Shown: positions 35,448-42,135 of the stretch, one piece after another
Numbering within the stretch: the first letter of the stretch is position 1
Layout: every line of letters begins with the position of its first letter
Assembly (NCBI GenBank): GCA_046484945.1
Contig: JAWOHY010000026.1
Span: 3,233-67,232, forward strand
DNA: 64,000 nt
Direction: 5' to 3'
Origin: JAGOPY01 sp046484945
Lineage (GTDB): Bacteria; Bacteroidota; Bacteroidia; Bacteroidales; JAGOPY01
Program-made: the position numbers and the translations under genes
The notes under the pieces: generated by a model
What the model was told of the DNA's origin: nothing
Database searches by the model: none
What the model saw: only the letters and a program-made list of their open reading frames with translations

Positions 35448-36629
35448 CCCAACCCCCTCTCCTATTTCAGGCAAATAGAATTCCGCTGCCAATTTTGTTC
35501 TGTTGGAATATTCTTCCTTCACTTTCTTTAAAAAGTCCTCCAGGCACTCTTCCCTCACAAATGCTACAGCGCAGCCGCCGAAACCGGCGCCGGTCATTCG
35601 GGCTCCAGGGACTCCATCCCGGCTCATCATGCTTTCCACCAGGGCGTCCAGCTCGTGGCCGGTGACTTCATAATCGTCGCGCAGAGACTGATGGGATTCC
35701 GTCATGAGCCTGCCGAGCTGTTCCAAATCGCTGTTCATCAAGGCTTTCACCGCTTCCAGGACTCGCTTGTTCTCCGAAACGACATGCCGTGCCCTTTTTA
35801 ACGCCACCGGGTCTTTGATCAGGCGCTGGGCTTCCAGGAACTGCTCCATGCCGAGTTCCCCCAGGGAACCAATTGCAAAAGTTTTGGAAAGATAATCCAG
35901 CGCCTTCCGGCATTCGGCCACTCTTTCGTTGTATTTTGAATCGGCCAGGCCACGCTTTTTATTCGTGTTGGCAATCACCAGCCGGTAACCCGGAAATCTG
36001 GCCGGCACATGATGGTAGGCCAGCGTGCCGCAATTCAGGAAAATGGCATGGTCCTTTTTACCGTGCCCCACCGCGAACTGGTCCATGATGCCGCAATTCA
36101 CCCCGACAAATTCATTTTCAGCCTTTCTGGATAAATGGACCAGGTCCGTGACATCCAGGTTCCAGCCGAACATATCGTTCAGGGCAAAGGCGGTAACCAT
36201 TTCAATGGAAGCTGAAGAGGAAAGGCCGGCTGCCGGTGGGATATTGCCTGAGAAAAACAGCTCCAGCCCAGGGGTTTCCAACCCTGGGGTTTCCAACCCC
36301 AGGGTTGGAAACCCTCTTTGCCGGAACATTTGGATCACCCCCAGGGGATAATTGATCCAACTGTCGCTGTGCCTGGTGTAGTGATCCTTGACAGGTATCT
36401 CTGCCGTTTCATCGAAATTGGAGCTTCTGAACCGGATCACCGGATCGCTTATCCTGCGAACTGCCAAGTGCGTGCCGAAACTCAGCGCGCAGGGCAAAAC
36501 AAAGCCATTGTTGTAATCGGTGTGCTCGCCGATGAGATTGACGCGGCCGGGGGCGAAGTAACAATGAATTCCTTTGCTGCTGCCTCCATAGGCATTTAAG
36601 AAACTGTCCTTCAAGTTACCAATAATCAT
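35433..36629 (-). CDS. galK: Galactokinase with in-frame palindromic insertion
   Basis: A 398-residue GHMP kinase that phosphorylates galactose in the Leloir pathway. The galactokinase signature is PGRVNLIGEHTDYNNGFVLP, the ATP loop is GLSSSASIE, and motif 3 is ARMTGAGFGGC. Between residues about 104 and 120 it carries LGLETPGLETPGLELFFSG, where other galactokinases have a short loop. This is encoded by the palindrome at 36,271-36,314 and keeps the frame. The insertion is upstream of the ATP loop, in a surface position, so activity may survive. No other gal genes are adjacent. Confidence 0.92.
   Translation of the reverse strand: MIIGNLKDSFLNAYGGSSKGIHCYFAPGRVNLIGEHTDYNNGFVLPCALSFGTHLAVRRISDPVIRFRSSNFDETAEIPVKDHYTRHSDSWINYPLGVIQMFRQRGFPTLGLETPGLETPGLELFFSGNIPPAAGLSSSASIEMVTAFALNDMFGWNLDVTDLVHLSRKAENEFVGVNCGIMDQFAVGHGKKDHAIFLNCGTLAYHHVPARFPGYRLVIANTNKKRGLADSKYNERVAECRKALDYLSKTFAIGSLGELGMEQFLEAQRLIKDPVALKRARHVVSENKRVLEAVKALMNSDLEQLGRLMTESHQSLRDDYEVTGHELDALVESMMSRDGVPGARMTGAGFGGCAVAFVREECLEDFLKKVKEEYSNRTKLAAEFYLPEIGEGVGAVKL
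36271..36314. repeat. Perfect 18-bp inverted repeat inside galK
   Basis: GGGTTTCCAACCCTGGGG (36,272-36,289) and its exact reverse complement (36,297-36,314) flank a 7-bp spacer. The core 13-mer GGGTTTCCAACCC occurs twice in direct orientation (36,272 and 36,287) and once inverted (36,302). The same 13-mer is found inside a rhomboid gene at 45,517. Confidence 0.95.
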
Positions 36630-36706
36630 TACTAATTTTTTTGCTTAAAGATGCTCGCTCTATCAAAACAATGGCTAAATTTAACAGGAATTTTCACCCA
36701 TTATTC

Positions 36707-37426
36707 ATGAACCGGATATATTTTAAACAAATAAGGGGTATGGCCGTGACTATTGGCAAATGGTTCTTTGGCATCCTGGGGTTGATTGCTTTTCTGATGA
36801 TAGTATTAAGCTTCACCTCTCTTCCCTACCATGCATATCATCACCTGGGGACGAAAAACTCAACGCTGCACGGCGACCCGGATCTCATCATCCTGCTCGG
36901 GGGCAGCGGCATGCCCAGTCCGGATGGCCTGATCCGTACTTTTTACACAGCACAGGCCGCCATGAAACACTCAAAAGCCAGTATCGTTATTGCCCATCCC
37001 TTTGGAATGGTCGACAGCCTGAACCACCTTAACCTGATGGCCAGTGAACTGACCTGCAAGGGGATTGATTCTTCAAGAATAGCATTTGAGCCTCATGGCT
37101 TTAACACCCGCTCGCAAGCCTTACAGATTGCCGCCATGTATGGTGATGAAAAGAATCACCTTTCAGTGCTGCTGGTCACTTCCCCGGAACATATGTACCG
37201 GGCGGTAAAAACATTTAACAAGGCCGGATTTCCCCATGTGGGTGGATTTTCTGCATTTGAGAGGCCCATTGATGAAGAAAAAATTATCGACACGACAGAA
37301 AATGAAGATATAAGAGTCAGGAGCCTGTCGCTGCGATACAACATATGGAGTTACCTCCAGTATGAACTGATCGTATTGAAGGAATACTCGGCCATTGCAT
37401 ATTATAAGCTCAAGGGGTGGATTTGA
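36707..37426 (+). CDS. YdcF/SanA-like DUF218 protein
   Basis: About 239 residues from the ATG at 36,707. The frame is open from 36,641 and another Met lies at 36,740, so the start is uncertain. There is one N-terminal membrane anchor (WFFGILGLIAFLMIVLSF). It is followed by a DUF218 domain: PDLIILLGGSGMPSPDGLIR, then SSRIAFEPHGFNTRSQALQIA, then LLVTSPEHMYRAVKTF. DUF218 proteins (YdcF, SanA, ElyC) act in envelope or peptidoglycan-precursor processes, and their chemistry is poorly known. It is divergent from galK. Confidence 0.75.
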   Translation: MNRIYFKQIRGMAVTIGKWFFGILGLIAFLMIVLSFTSLPYHAYHHLGTKNSTLHGDPDLIILLGGSGMPSPDGLIRTFYTAQAAMKHSKASIVIAHPFGMVDSLNHLNLMASELTCKGIDSSRIAFEPHGFNTRSQALQIAAMYGDEKNHLSVLLVTSPEHMYRAVKTFNKAGFPHVGGFSAFERPIDEEKIIDTTENEDIRVRSLSLRYNIWSYLQYELIVLKEYSAIAYYKLKGWI

Positions 37427-37517
37427 CCCGTTATTAATTTATCTCTCAGCAAAAACAATATTCTGAATGACTGTTCCAACCATTTTTATTTGTATTTTTG
37501 CATCGCTTTTAAGCGAT

Positions 37518-37591
37518 GGACCCGTAGCTTAACTGGATAGAGCATCTGACTACGGATCAGAAGGTTGGGGATTCGACTTCCTCCGGGTTCA
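37518..37591 (+). tRNA. tRNA-Arg (anticodon ACG)
   Basis: The cloverleaf was folded by hand. The acceptor GGACCCG pairs with CGGGTTC with one G-U. The D-arm starts GCTT and closes with GAGC. The anticodon stem TCTGA/TCAGA has loop CTACGGA, so the anticodon is ACG (37,552-37,554). The T-arm GGGGA/TCCTC has loop TTCGACT. The discriminator is A at 37,591. CCA is not encoded. A34 would be edited to inosine by TadA. Confidence 0.93.
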
Positions 37592-37603
37592 CGGATAGTT
37601 TTC

Positions 37604-37625
37604 AGGAGACAGGAGACAGGAGACA
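37604..37625. repeat. AGGAGAC heptamer repeat (3 units)
   Basis: Three tandem copies of AGGAGAC between the tRNA gene and the hydrolase gene. Confidence 0.8.
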
Positions 37626-37652
37626 GTCAATAGTAAGGTTGGCTGTTTTTTT

Positions 37653-37660
37653 TATCTTTG
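37653..37660 (+). promoter_or_regulatory. Promoter -7 box (TATCTTTG) for the alpha/beta hydrolase
   Basis: Exact TAnnTTTG match only 8 nt upstream of the ATG at 37,669, implying a leaderless or very short-leader transcript. It also rules out the in-frame start at 37,639. Confidence 0.5.
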
Positions 37661-37668
37661 GTATCATA

Positions 37669-38670
37669 ATGGAAAAAATTCAGAGCAAGCCTATAATTGC
37701 GCTCCATATCATTCACGGTATGATGGAGCATTCGGCACGCTACGAACCATTTGCAGCGTGGCTGGCAAGCCGGGGCATTGCAGTTTATATGGCCGATCTG
37801 CCGGGGCATGGAACAGCGGCCGCCAGCCAGGATGAGCTGGGGCATATTGCTGTCGATAATGGGTGGGATGAGATACTGGAATCGGTCAGAAAGCAGCAGG
37901 ATCAGATCAGGGCCGCTCATCCCGGACTGCCTGTCGTGATGCTGGGGCATAGCTTCGGTTCGATCGTTGCCCGAAGTTTTGTACAATGCTATGCCCGGGA
38001 CTACCCGTTGCATGGATTGATCCTATCGGGGGCCATGCAGCTGCCGGCAGCGCTTTTAAAGACCGGGCTCGGGCTGGCTGCCTTGCAGAAAACAGCGTAT
38101 GGCATCCGGCACCGGTCCAGACTGATGATCGCCCTGGGCCATGGGCAGTACGCGAAACATTTTTCTCCCAAACGAACCGGGTTCGACTGGCTGTCATCCA
38201 ACCCGGCCGTAGTCGACGCCTACCTGGCCGACCCGCTGTGCGGTTATGCCTGCACCCTGGGGTACTATACCAATTTCTTCCACGCACTGCTGGATACCTG
38301 GAAGTGTATAAATATTCACAAAATGCCTCCTGGTATGCCGGTGCTGTTCATGGGCGGCCAAAGCGATCCGGCCATCCGTTTCGGTAAGGATACGCATATG
38401 CTTGCGACAAAATATCAACTGTGCGGTGTCAGGCGGGTAGAGATCAAACTTTGGGAAAACGGCCGGCACGAGATGCTGAATGAATTGAACAGGGAGGAGG
38501 TTTGGCAGTTTGTCCTGGATTTTGTTTTGTTCCAGAGTTCCAGGGTTTCAGGGTTCCAGGGTTCCAAAGTTCCAGGGTTCCAAAGTTTCAGGGTTCCAGG
38601 GTTTCAGGGTTCCAGGGTTCCAGGGTTCCAAAGTTTCAGGGTTCCAGAGTTCCAGGAGTCAATTGAATGA
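37669..38670 (+). CDS. Alpha/beta hydrolase (monoacylglycerol-lipase / serine aminopeptidase S33-like) with repeat-derived C-terminus
   Basis: 333 residues from the ATG at 37,669. Motifs are IIHGMMEHSARYEPFA, the oxyanion and early strand ADLPGHGTA, the nucleophile elbow MLGHSFGSIVAR with its Ser, an Asp region GGQSDPAIRFG, and a His in LWENGRHEMLNE. This is the layout of monoacylglycerol lipases of the Hydrolase_4 family. The globular domain ends near QFVLDFVLF (residue about 288). The last ~45 residues are an 8-residue periodic tail (SKVPGFQS, FRVPGFQG and so on) encoded by an octamer DNA repeat, so the original stop seems lost. The substrate is unknown. Confidence 0.85.
   Translation: MEKIQSKPIIALHIIHGMMEHSARYEPFAAWLASRGIAVYMADLPGHGTAAASQDELGHIAVDNGWDEILESVRKQQDQIRAAHPGLPVVMLGHSFGSIVARSFVQCYARDYPLHGLILSGAMQLPAALLKTGLGLAALQKTAYGIRHRSRLMIALGHGQYAKHFSPKRTGFDWLSSNPAVVDAYLADPLCGYACTLGYYTNFFHALLDTWKCINIHKMPPGMPVLFMGGQSDPAIRFGKDTHMLATKYQLCGVRRVEIKLWENGRHEMLNELNREEVWQFVLDFVLFQSSRVSGFQGSKVPGFQSFRVPGFQGSRVPGFQSFRVPEFQESIE
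38532..38666. repeat. GGGTTCCA octamer tandem repeat (translated)
   Basis: About 16 consecutive 8-bp units related to GGGTTCCA (variants GGGTTTCA, AAGTTCCA, AAGTTTCA, GAGTTCCA). Because 8 is not a multiple of 3, the translation repeats every 24 bp, giving the 8-residue tail of the hydrolase. Confidence 0.9.
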
Positions 38671-38678
38671 CCACCGTC

Positions 38679-38829
38679 GTATGACAACTGTATGACAACC
38701 GTATGACAACCGTATGACAACTGTATGACAACCGTATGACAACCGTATGACAACCGTATGACAACTGTATGACCACCGTATGACAACCGTATGACAACTG
38801 TATGACCACCGTATGACAACCGTATGACA
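38679..38829. repeat. 11-bp tandem repeat array (GTATGACAACC), 13 units plus a partial one
   Basis: Units of GTATGACAACC or GTATGACAACT (two have GTATGACCACC) start at 38,679 and repeat exactly every 11 bp to 38,821. A fourteenth unit (GTATGACA) at 38,822 supplies the ATG of the HD gene at 38,824. Each unit holds ATG-ACA-ACC-GTA-TGA, whose stop overlaps the next unit's ATG. Confidence 0.95.
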
Positions 38830-39408
38830 GATTACACTAAAATAATCCACAGGTATTATCCACCAGGCACGCTGCGACATCAGATCTATGTGCCCCATTG
38901 CCAGGCAGTAAGGGATCTTGCGCTTTCAATTGCCAGGGCGAATCCGGCCCTGGGAGCCGATCCTGCGATCCTGGAGGCGGGAGCGATGCTGCACGATATC
39001 GGCATTTTCATGACCGATGCGCCTGAGATCGGCTGCCACGGAGACCTCCCCTACCTGGCGCATGGGTACAAAGGACGTGAGCTGCTGGAGAAAGAAGGGC
39101 TGCCTGAGATCGCCCCGGTGTGCGAGCGGCATATCGGGGTGGGGATCACGGTACAGGATATTTTAAACCGAAACCTGCCGCTTCCTCACCGGGATATGAC
39201 ACCGCAGACGCTCGAAGAAAAGATCATATGCTATGCCGATAAATTTTTCTCCAAGTCAGCCACTGACCTTCTCAAACCAAAGCCGCTGAAAAAGGTTAAA
39301 AAAAGCATCAGCAAATACGGAGAGGATAAATGGCAGATCTTTGAAGAAATGATGGCGCTGTTCGGCCTGGACCAGGTTTACTCAAACACCAGCTCACCGT
39401 CAAGGTAA
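38824..39408 (+). CDS. HD-domain phosphohydrolase
   Basis: 194 residues. The metal-binding HD pattern is visible: His in VPHCQAVRDLAL, then HDIG in AMLHDIGIFM, later His in VCERHIGVG and Asp in CYADKFFSK. It is probably a metal-dependent phosphohydrolase on a nucleotide or phosphoester; the substrate is unknown. Its ATG is inside the last unit of an 11-bp tandem array, so its expression may depend on translational re-initiation along that array. The 3' end overlaps the convergent amidohydrolase gene by 31 bp. Confidence 0.85.
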   Translation: MTDYTKIIHRYYPPGTLRHQIYVPHCQAVRDLALSIARANPALGADPAILEAGAMLHDIGIFMTDAPEIGCHGDLPYLAHGYKGRELLEKEGLPEIAPVCERHIGVGITVQDILNRNLPLPHRDMTPQTLEEKIICYADKFFSKSATDLLKPKPLKKVKKSISKYGEDKWQIFEEMMALFGLDQVYSNTSSPSR

Positions 39409-41015
39409 GTCTTTAAAACGCTGACTCCCGGTATTTCCTCCGGGGGGATCTCCATGATATCCCTGTCAAGGATCACGAAATCGGCGAATTTCCCTGGCTC
39501 GATGCTTCCCTTGATGTCTTCTTCGAAACTCCCTTTCGCGGCCCAGATGGTCATGGAACGCAGCGCTTCTTCCCGGCTGATGGCGTTTTCCATCTGAAAT
39601 CCGCCTTCGGGGTAACCCTGCCTGTCCTGCCTGGCTATTGCTGCGTGAAAAGTATACAGTGGATTGATCTCTTCCACGGGAAAATCAGTGCCGTTCACCA
39701 GCCAGCCGTTTTCTTCCAGCAGTTGCTTATAAGCATAAGCACCCTTGATACGCCCGGGTCCCAGACGGTCTTCCGCCCAGTACATATCCGACGTACAATG
39801 TGTGCTTTGGATCGAAGGAATGATGCTGTATTTTCCGAAAAGCGCAAAGTCATCAGGATGGATCACCTGTGCATGCTCAATCCGCCAGCGACGGTCGTTG
39901 GGCTCCTTCAGCACATGACCATACAAATTGAGCATCAGCCGGTTGGCTGCATCGCCTATGCAGTGGGTGTTCACCTGGAAATTCTTTTCATAGGCCTTCT
40001 CCAGGATGCCGCGGAAATATTCCTTTGAAGACATCAGCAGTCCCCGGTTTGCCGGATCGTCGGAATAAGGCTCCAGGAGCCAGGCGCCACGGGAACCCAG
40101 GGCGCCATCCGTATACAGTTTGATGGAATTCACCGTCAGCCGTTCTTTCTGGAACGGCCCTTTATCGACAAATTCTGACAGGTTCCGGTCGGTCGGACTG
40201 AGCATGGCATTCACCCGCATCCGCAGTTTTCCGGCTATCTGCAATGAATCAATCAGCATGACCGTTTCATAATCGAGCCCGGCATCCACCACCGACGTGA
40301 GTCCCACGGCAAAGCATGCTTGCTGGGCTTCGGTCAGTGCATCGGCCTTTAACAAAGCCTCCGGCTCCGGGATGACCGCTTTCAGCAAGCCGGCTGCTTG
40401 ATCGATCAGGATCCCTGTCGGCTTTCCATCTTTCAACAGCACCTCTCCCCCATCCACTTTGGTATCAGCTGTGATACCGGCGCGTCGCAATGCCTCGCTG
40501 TTGGCCAGCACCGCGTGTCCGTCGACCCGTGTCAGGACCACCGGATTCTCCGGAAAGAGTTTATCCAGCAAGGCATTGTCCGGAAACTCCTTCACCACCC
40601 AGTCGTTCTGGTCCCATCCCCTGCCCAGGATCCAGACATACGGATGCGTTTCATGATAATTCCGCAGCACCTGCAACACATCTTCAAAGGAGGCCGTCCC
40701 TCTCAGGTCAACCGACTGGTTTCGACCCAATGCGTAACCGTAAAAGTGGCAATGCCCGTCAATAAAGCCCGGGTAAACAGCCTTGCCGCCGGCATCGATC
40801 ACCAGGTCGGCGGTGTATTTACTGGTGATCTCTTCCGTGGCGCCTGTTGCCAGGATAAGGCCATCGCGCATGGCAAATGCTTGTGCGACTGAAAATTCAT
40901 CATCGACGGTATAAACGATTCCATTGACCAGGATCTGGTCGGCTTTCTCTTTCATACTGCATCCGGATATAATGAAAAACAATAAAAACAGGGAAACAAT
41001 CGGCAGGTATTTCAT
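39378..41015 (-). CDS. YtcJ-like amidohydrolase lipoprotein
   Basis: 545 residues. The lipoprotein signal peptide (YLPIVSLFLLFFIISGC) has its lipobox Cys at about residue 19, so it is exported and lipid-anchored. The amidohydrolase-3 (YtcJ) fold shows the H-x-H metal site in YPGFIDGHCHFYGYA. It also has IKLYTDGALGSRGAWLLEP, His in NTHCIGDAANRL, His in RWRIEHAQVIH and Asp in VNGTDFPVE. The substrate of YtcJ proteins is generally unknown, probably an N-substituted amide. It converges on the HD gene with a 31-bp overlap. Confidence 0.88.
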   Translation of the reverse strand: MKYLPIVSLFLLFFIISGCSMKEKADQILVNGIVYTVDDEFSVAQAFAMRDGLILATGATEEITSKYTADLVIDAGGKAVYPGFIDGHCHFYGYALGRNQSVDLRGTASFEDVLQVLRNYHETHPYVWILGRGWDQNDWVVKEFPDNALLDKLFPENPVVLTRVDGHAVLANSEALRRAGITADTKVDGGEVLLKDGKPTGILIDQAAGLLKAVIPEPEALLKADALTEAQQACFAVGLTSVVDAGLDYETVMLIDSLQIAGKLRMRVNAMLSPTDRNLSEFVDKGPFQKERLTVNSIKLYTDGALGSRGAWLLEPYSDDPANRGLLMSSKEYFRGILEKAYEKNFQVNTHCIGDAANRLMLNLYGHVLKEPNDRRWRIEHAQVIHPDDFALFGKYSIIPSIQSTHCTSDMYWAEDRLGPGRIKGAYAYKQLLEENGWLVNGTDFPVEEINPLYTFHAAIARQDRQGYPEGGFQMENAISREEALRSMTIWAAKGSFEEDIKGSIEPGKFADFVILDRDIMEIPPEEIPGVSVLKTYLDGELVFE

Positions 41016-41107
41016 AACAGGGGATAATTAATTATATTTCGAACAAAATTAAGAAAAGCCTGTTAATTAAAATCTATTTAACAACCGGCATAATGTTAAA
41101 ACCTTGT

Positions 41108-41115
41108 TATATTTG
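41108..41115 (+). promoter_or_regulatory. Promoter -7 box (TATATTTG) for the DUF6580 gene
   Basis: Exact TAnnTTTG match 24 nt upstream of the ATG at 41,140. It lies downstream of the first in-frame start at 41,104, which is therefore rejected. Confidence 0.5.
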
Positions 41116-41139
41116 TGCTCTGATTTAAATTGTTGTCAC

Positions 41140-41694
41140 ATGAATAAGAAATACGCCCAGACCAGCCTGATAGTTATCATTTCCATTATCATTTCCGGGG
41201 CATTGTTCCGGTTCATCCCCCACTGGCCAAACTTCACGCCCATTGCAGCCATGGCTCTGTTTGGCGGCGCTTACCTGGGAAGGAAATATCTTGCTTTCAT
41301 CATCCCGTTTGCTGCCATGTTCCTCAGCGACCTGCTCCTGGGATTTCATACCGGTATGTGGGCTGTTTACCTGGCCTTTGGGATAACGGTGATGATCGGC
41401 ACGCTCATCCGGAAAAATCCGCGTTTTGCCAGCATATTTGGCGCTTCGTTAGCCTCCTCTGTGATCTTCTTCCTGCTGACCAATTTCGCCGCCTGGCTGG
41501 CCAGTCCGTTCTACCCGCCTACCCTTGCCGGTCTGATGCAATCTTATATAGCCGGGCTCGCCTTCTTCCATAACGGATCGCTGGGGATTTCCTTTTTCAT
41601 CAATGAAGTCGCCGGCACCCTCTTCTACAGCGGTATCTTCTTCGGCGCCTATGCCATGGCACGCCAGTGGATGCCGGCGGTGAATGGTCGTTAG
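41140..41694 (+). CDS. DUF6580 family putative membrane transport protein
   Basis: 184 residues from the ATG at 41,140 (MNKKYAQTS). There are five to six membrane spans. The N-terminal block RFIPHWPNFTPIAAMALFGGAYLG is the conserved mark of DUF6580, which resembles ECF-transporter S components. The later LAFFHNGSLGISFFINEVAGTLFYSG is also family-like. It may import a small vitamin or cofactor, but the substrate is unknown and no ATPase is adjacent. The gene ends in TAG within GGTCGTTAGG, next to heptamer repeats. Confidence 0.75.
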   Translation: MNKKYAQTSLIVIISIIISGALFRFIPHWPNFTPIAAMALFGGAYLGRKYLAFIIPFAAMFLSDLLLGFHTGMWAVYLAFGITVMIGTLIRKNPRFASIFGASLASSVIFFLLTNFAAWLASPFYPPTLAGLMQSYIAGLAFFHNGSLGISFFINEVAGTLFYSGIFFGAYAMARQWMPAVNGR

Positions 41695-41795
41695 GTATTG
41701 GGTATTAGGTATTAGGTATTAGGTAATGGGGTATTGGGGTATTGCGTTTTATTACTCATCTTCTGACTTCTATATTCTATCTTCTATCTTCTCCT
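41693..41795. repeat. Heptamer repeats (AGGTATT, then TTCTATC)
   Basis: Five 7-bp units of AGGTATT with two 8-bp variants (41,693-41,747) overlap the DUF6580 stop. Five units near TTCTATC (41,761-41,795) follow. They fill the gap before the mutL operon promoter. Confidence 0.85.
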
Positions 41796-41805
41796 GAATT
41801 TTCTA

Positions 41806-41813
41806 TACCTTTG
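41806..41813 (+). promoter_or_regulatory. Promoter -7 box (TACCTTTG) for the mutL operon
   Basis: Exact TAnnTTTG match 16 nt upstream of the ATG at 41,830, the first gene of the operon. Confidence 0.55.
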
Positions 41814-41829
41814 CCTGAAACCGCCTGGC

Positions 41830-42132
41830 ATGAACATTTATTTTTTCAGAAGGCCGAAGCCTAAGCAATTCGACTATAAACCGGTGTATTACGATCCGGT
41901 GAAGGAAGAAATGGAGGAGCGGAAAAAAGCAGCAGGCCATGCAGAAGGGGATGATCCCAGGGAGCGGTTCCGTTCGAATGTCAGACGGCACTGGCGGAAG
42001 GAGGAGCCTGTGAAAGACAGGTACAGCCAGTTTTTAAGGGTTTTCTTCTACGTGATATTTGCCGTCTTTGTCATCTACTTCATTTTCTTTACTGATTTTA
42101 TCAACCGGATGGTCTCATTTTTCATGCGATAG
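41830..42132 (+). CDS. Small single-span membrane protein upstream of mutL
   Basis: A 100-residue protein I do not recognise by function. Residues 1-65 are charged and probably cytoplasmic (MNIYFFRRPKPKQFDYKPVY, later ERFRSNVRRHWRKEE). A single membrane helix follows (LRVFFYVIFAVFVIYFIFF). Small proteins of this type precede mutL in other Bacteroidota. It lies 3 bp before mutL, so it is likely co-translated. Confidence 0.7.
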   Translation: MNIYFFRRPKPKQFDYKPVYYDPVKEEMEERKKAAGHAEGDDPRERFRSNVRRHWRKEEPVKDRYSQFLRVFFYVIFAVFVIYFIFFTDFINRMVSFFMR

Positions 42133-42135
42133 ATC

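Noticed and set aside
37592..37668. Possible second tRNA or attachment site after tRNA-Arg
   Set aside because: No second cloverleaf and no direct repeat of the tRNA 3' end were seen; there is only a short heptamer repeat and a promoter box.
38679..38829. Possible CRISPR array
   Set aside because: The units are 11 bp with no spacers between them, and no cas gene is nearby.
38604..38898. Minus-strand reading frames across the tandem arrays with repeating GGHTVVIRLSY peptide
   Set aside because: They are translations of the 11-bp and octamer repeats, without any non-repeat domain, and overlap well-supported plus-strand genes.
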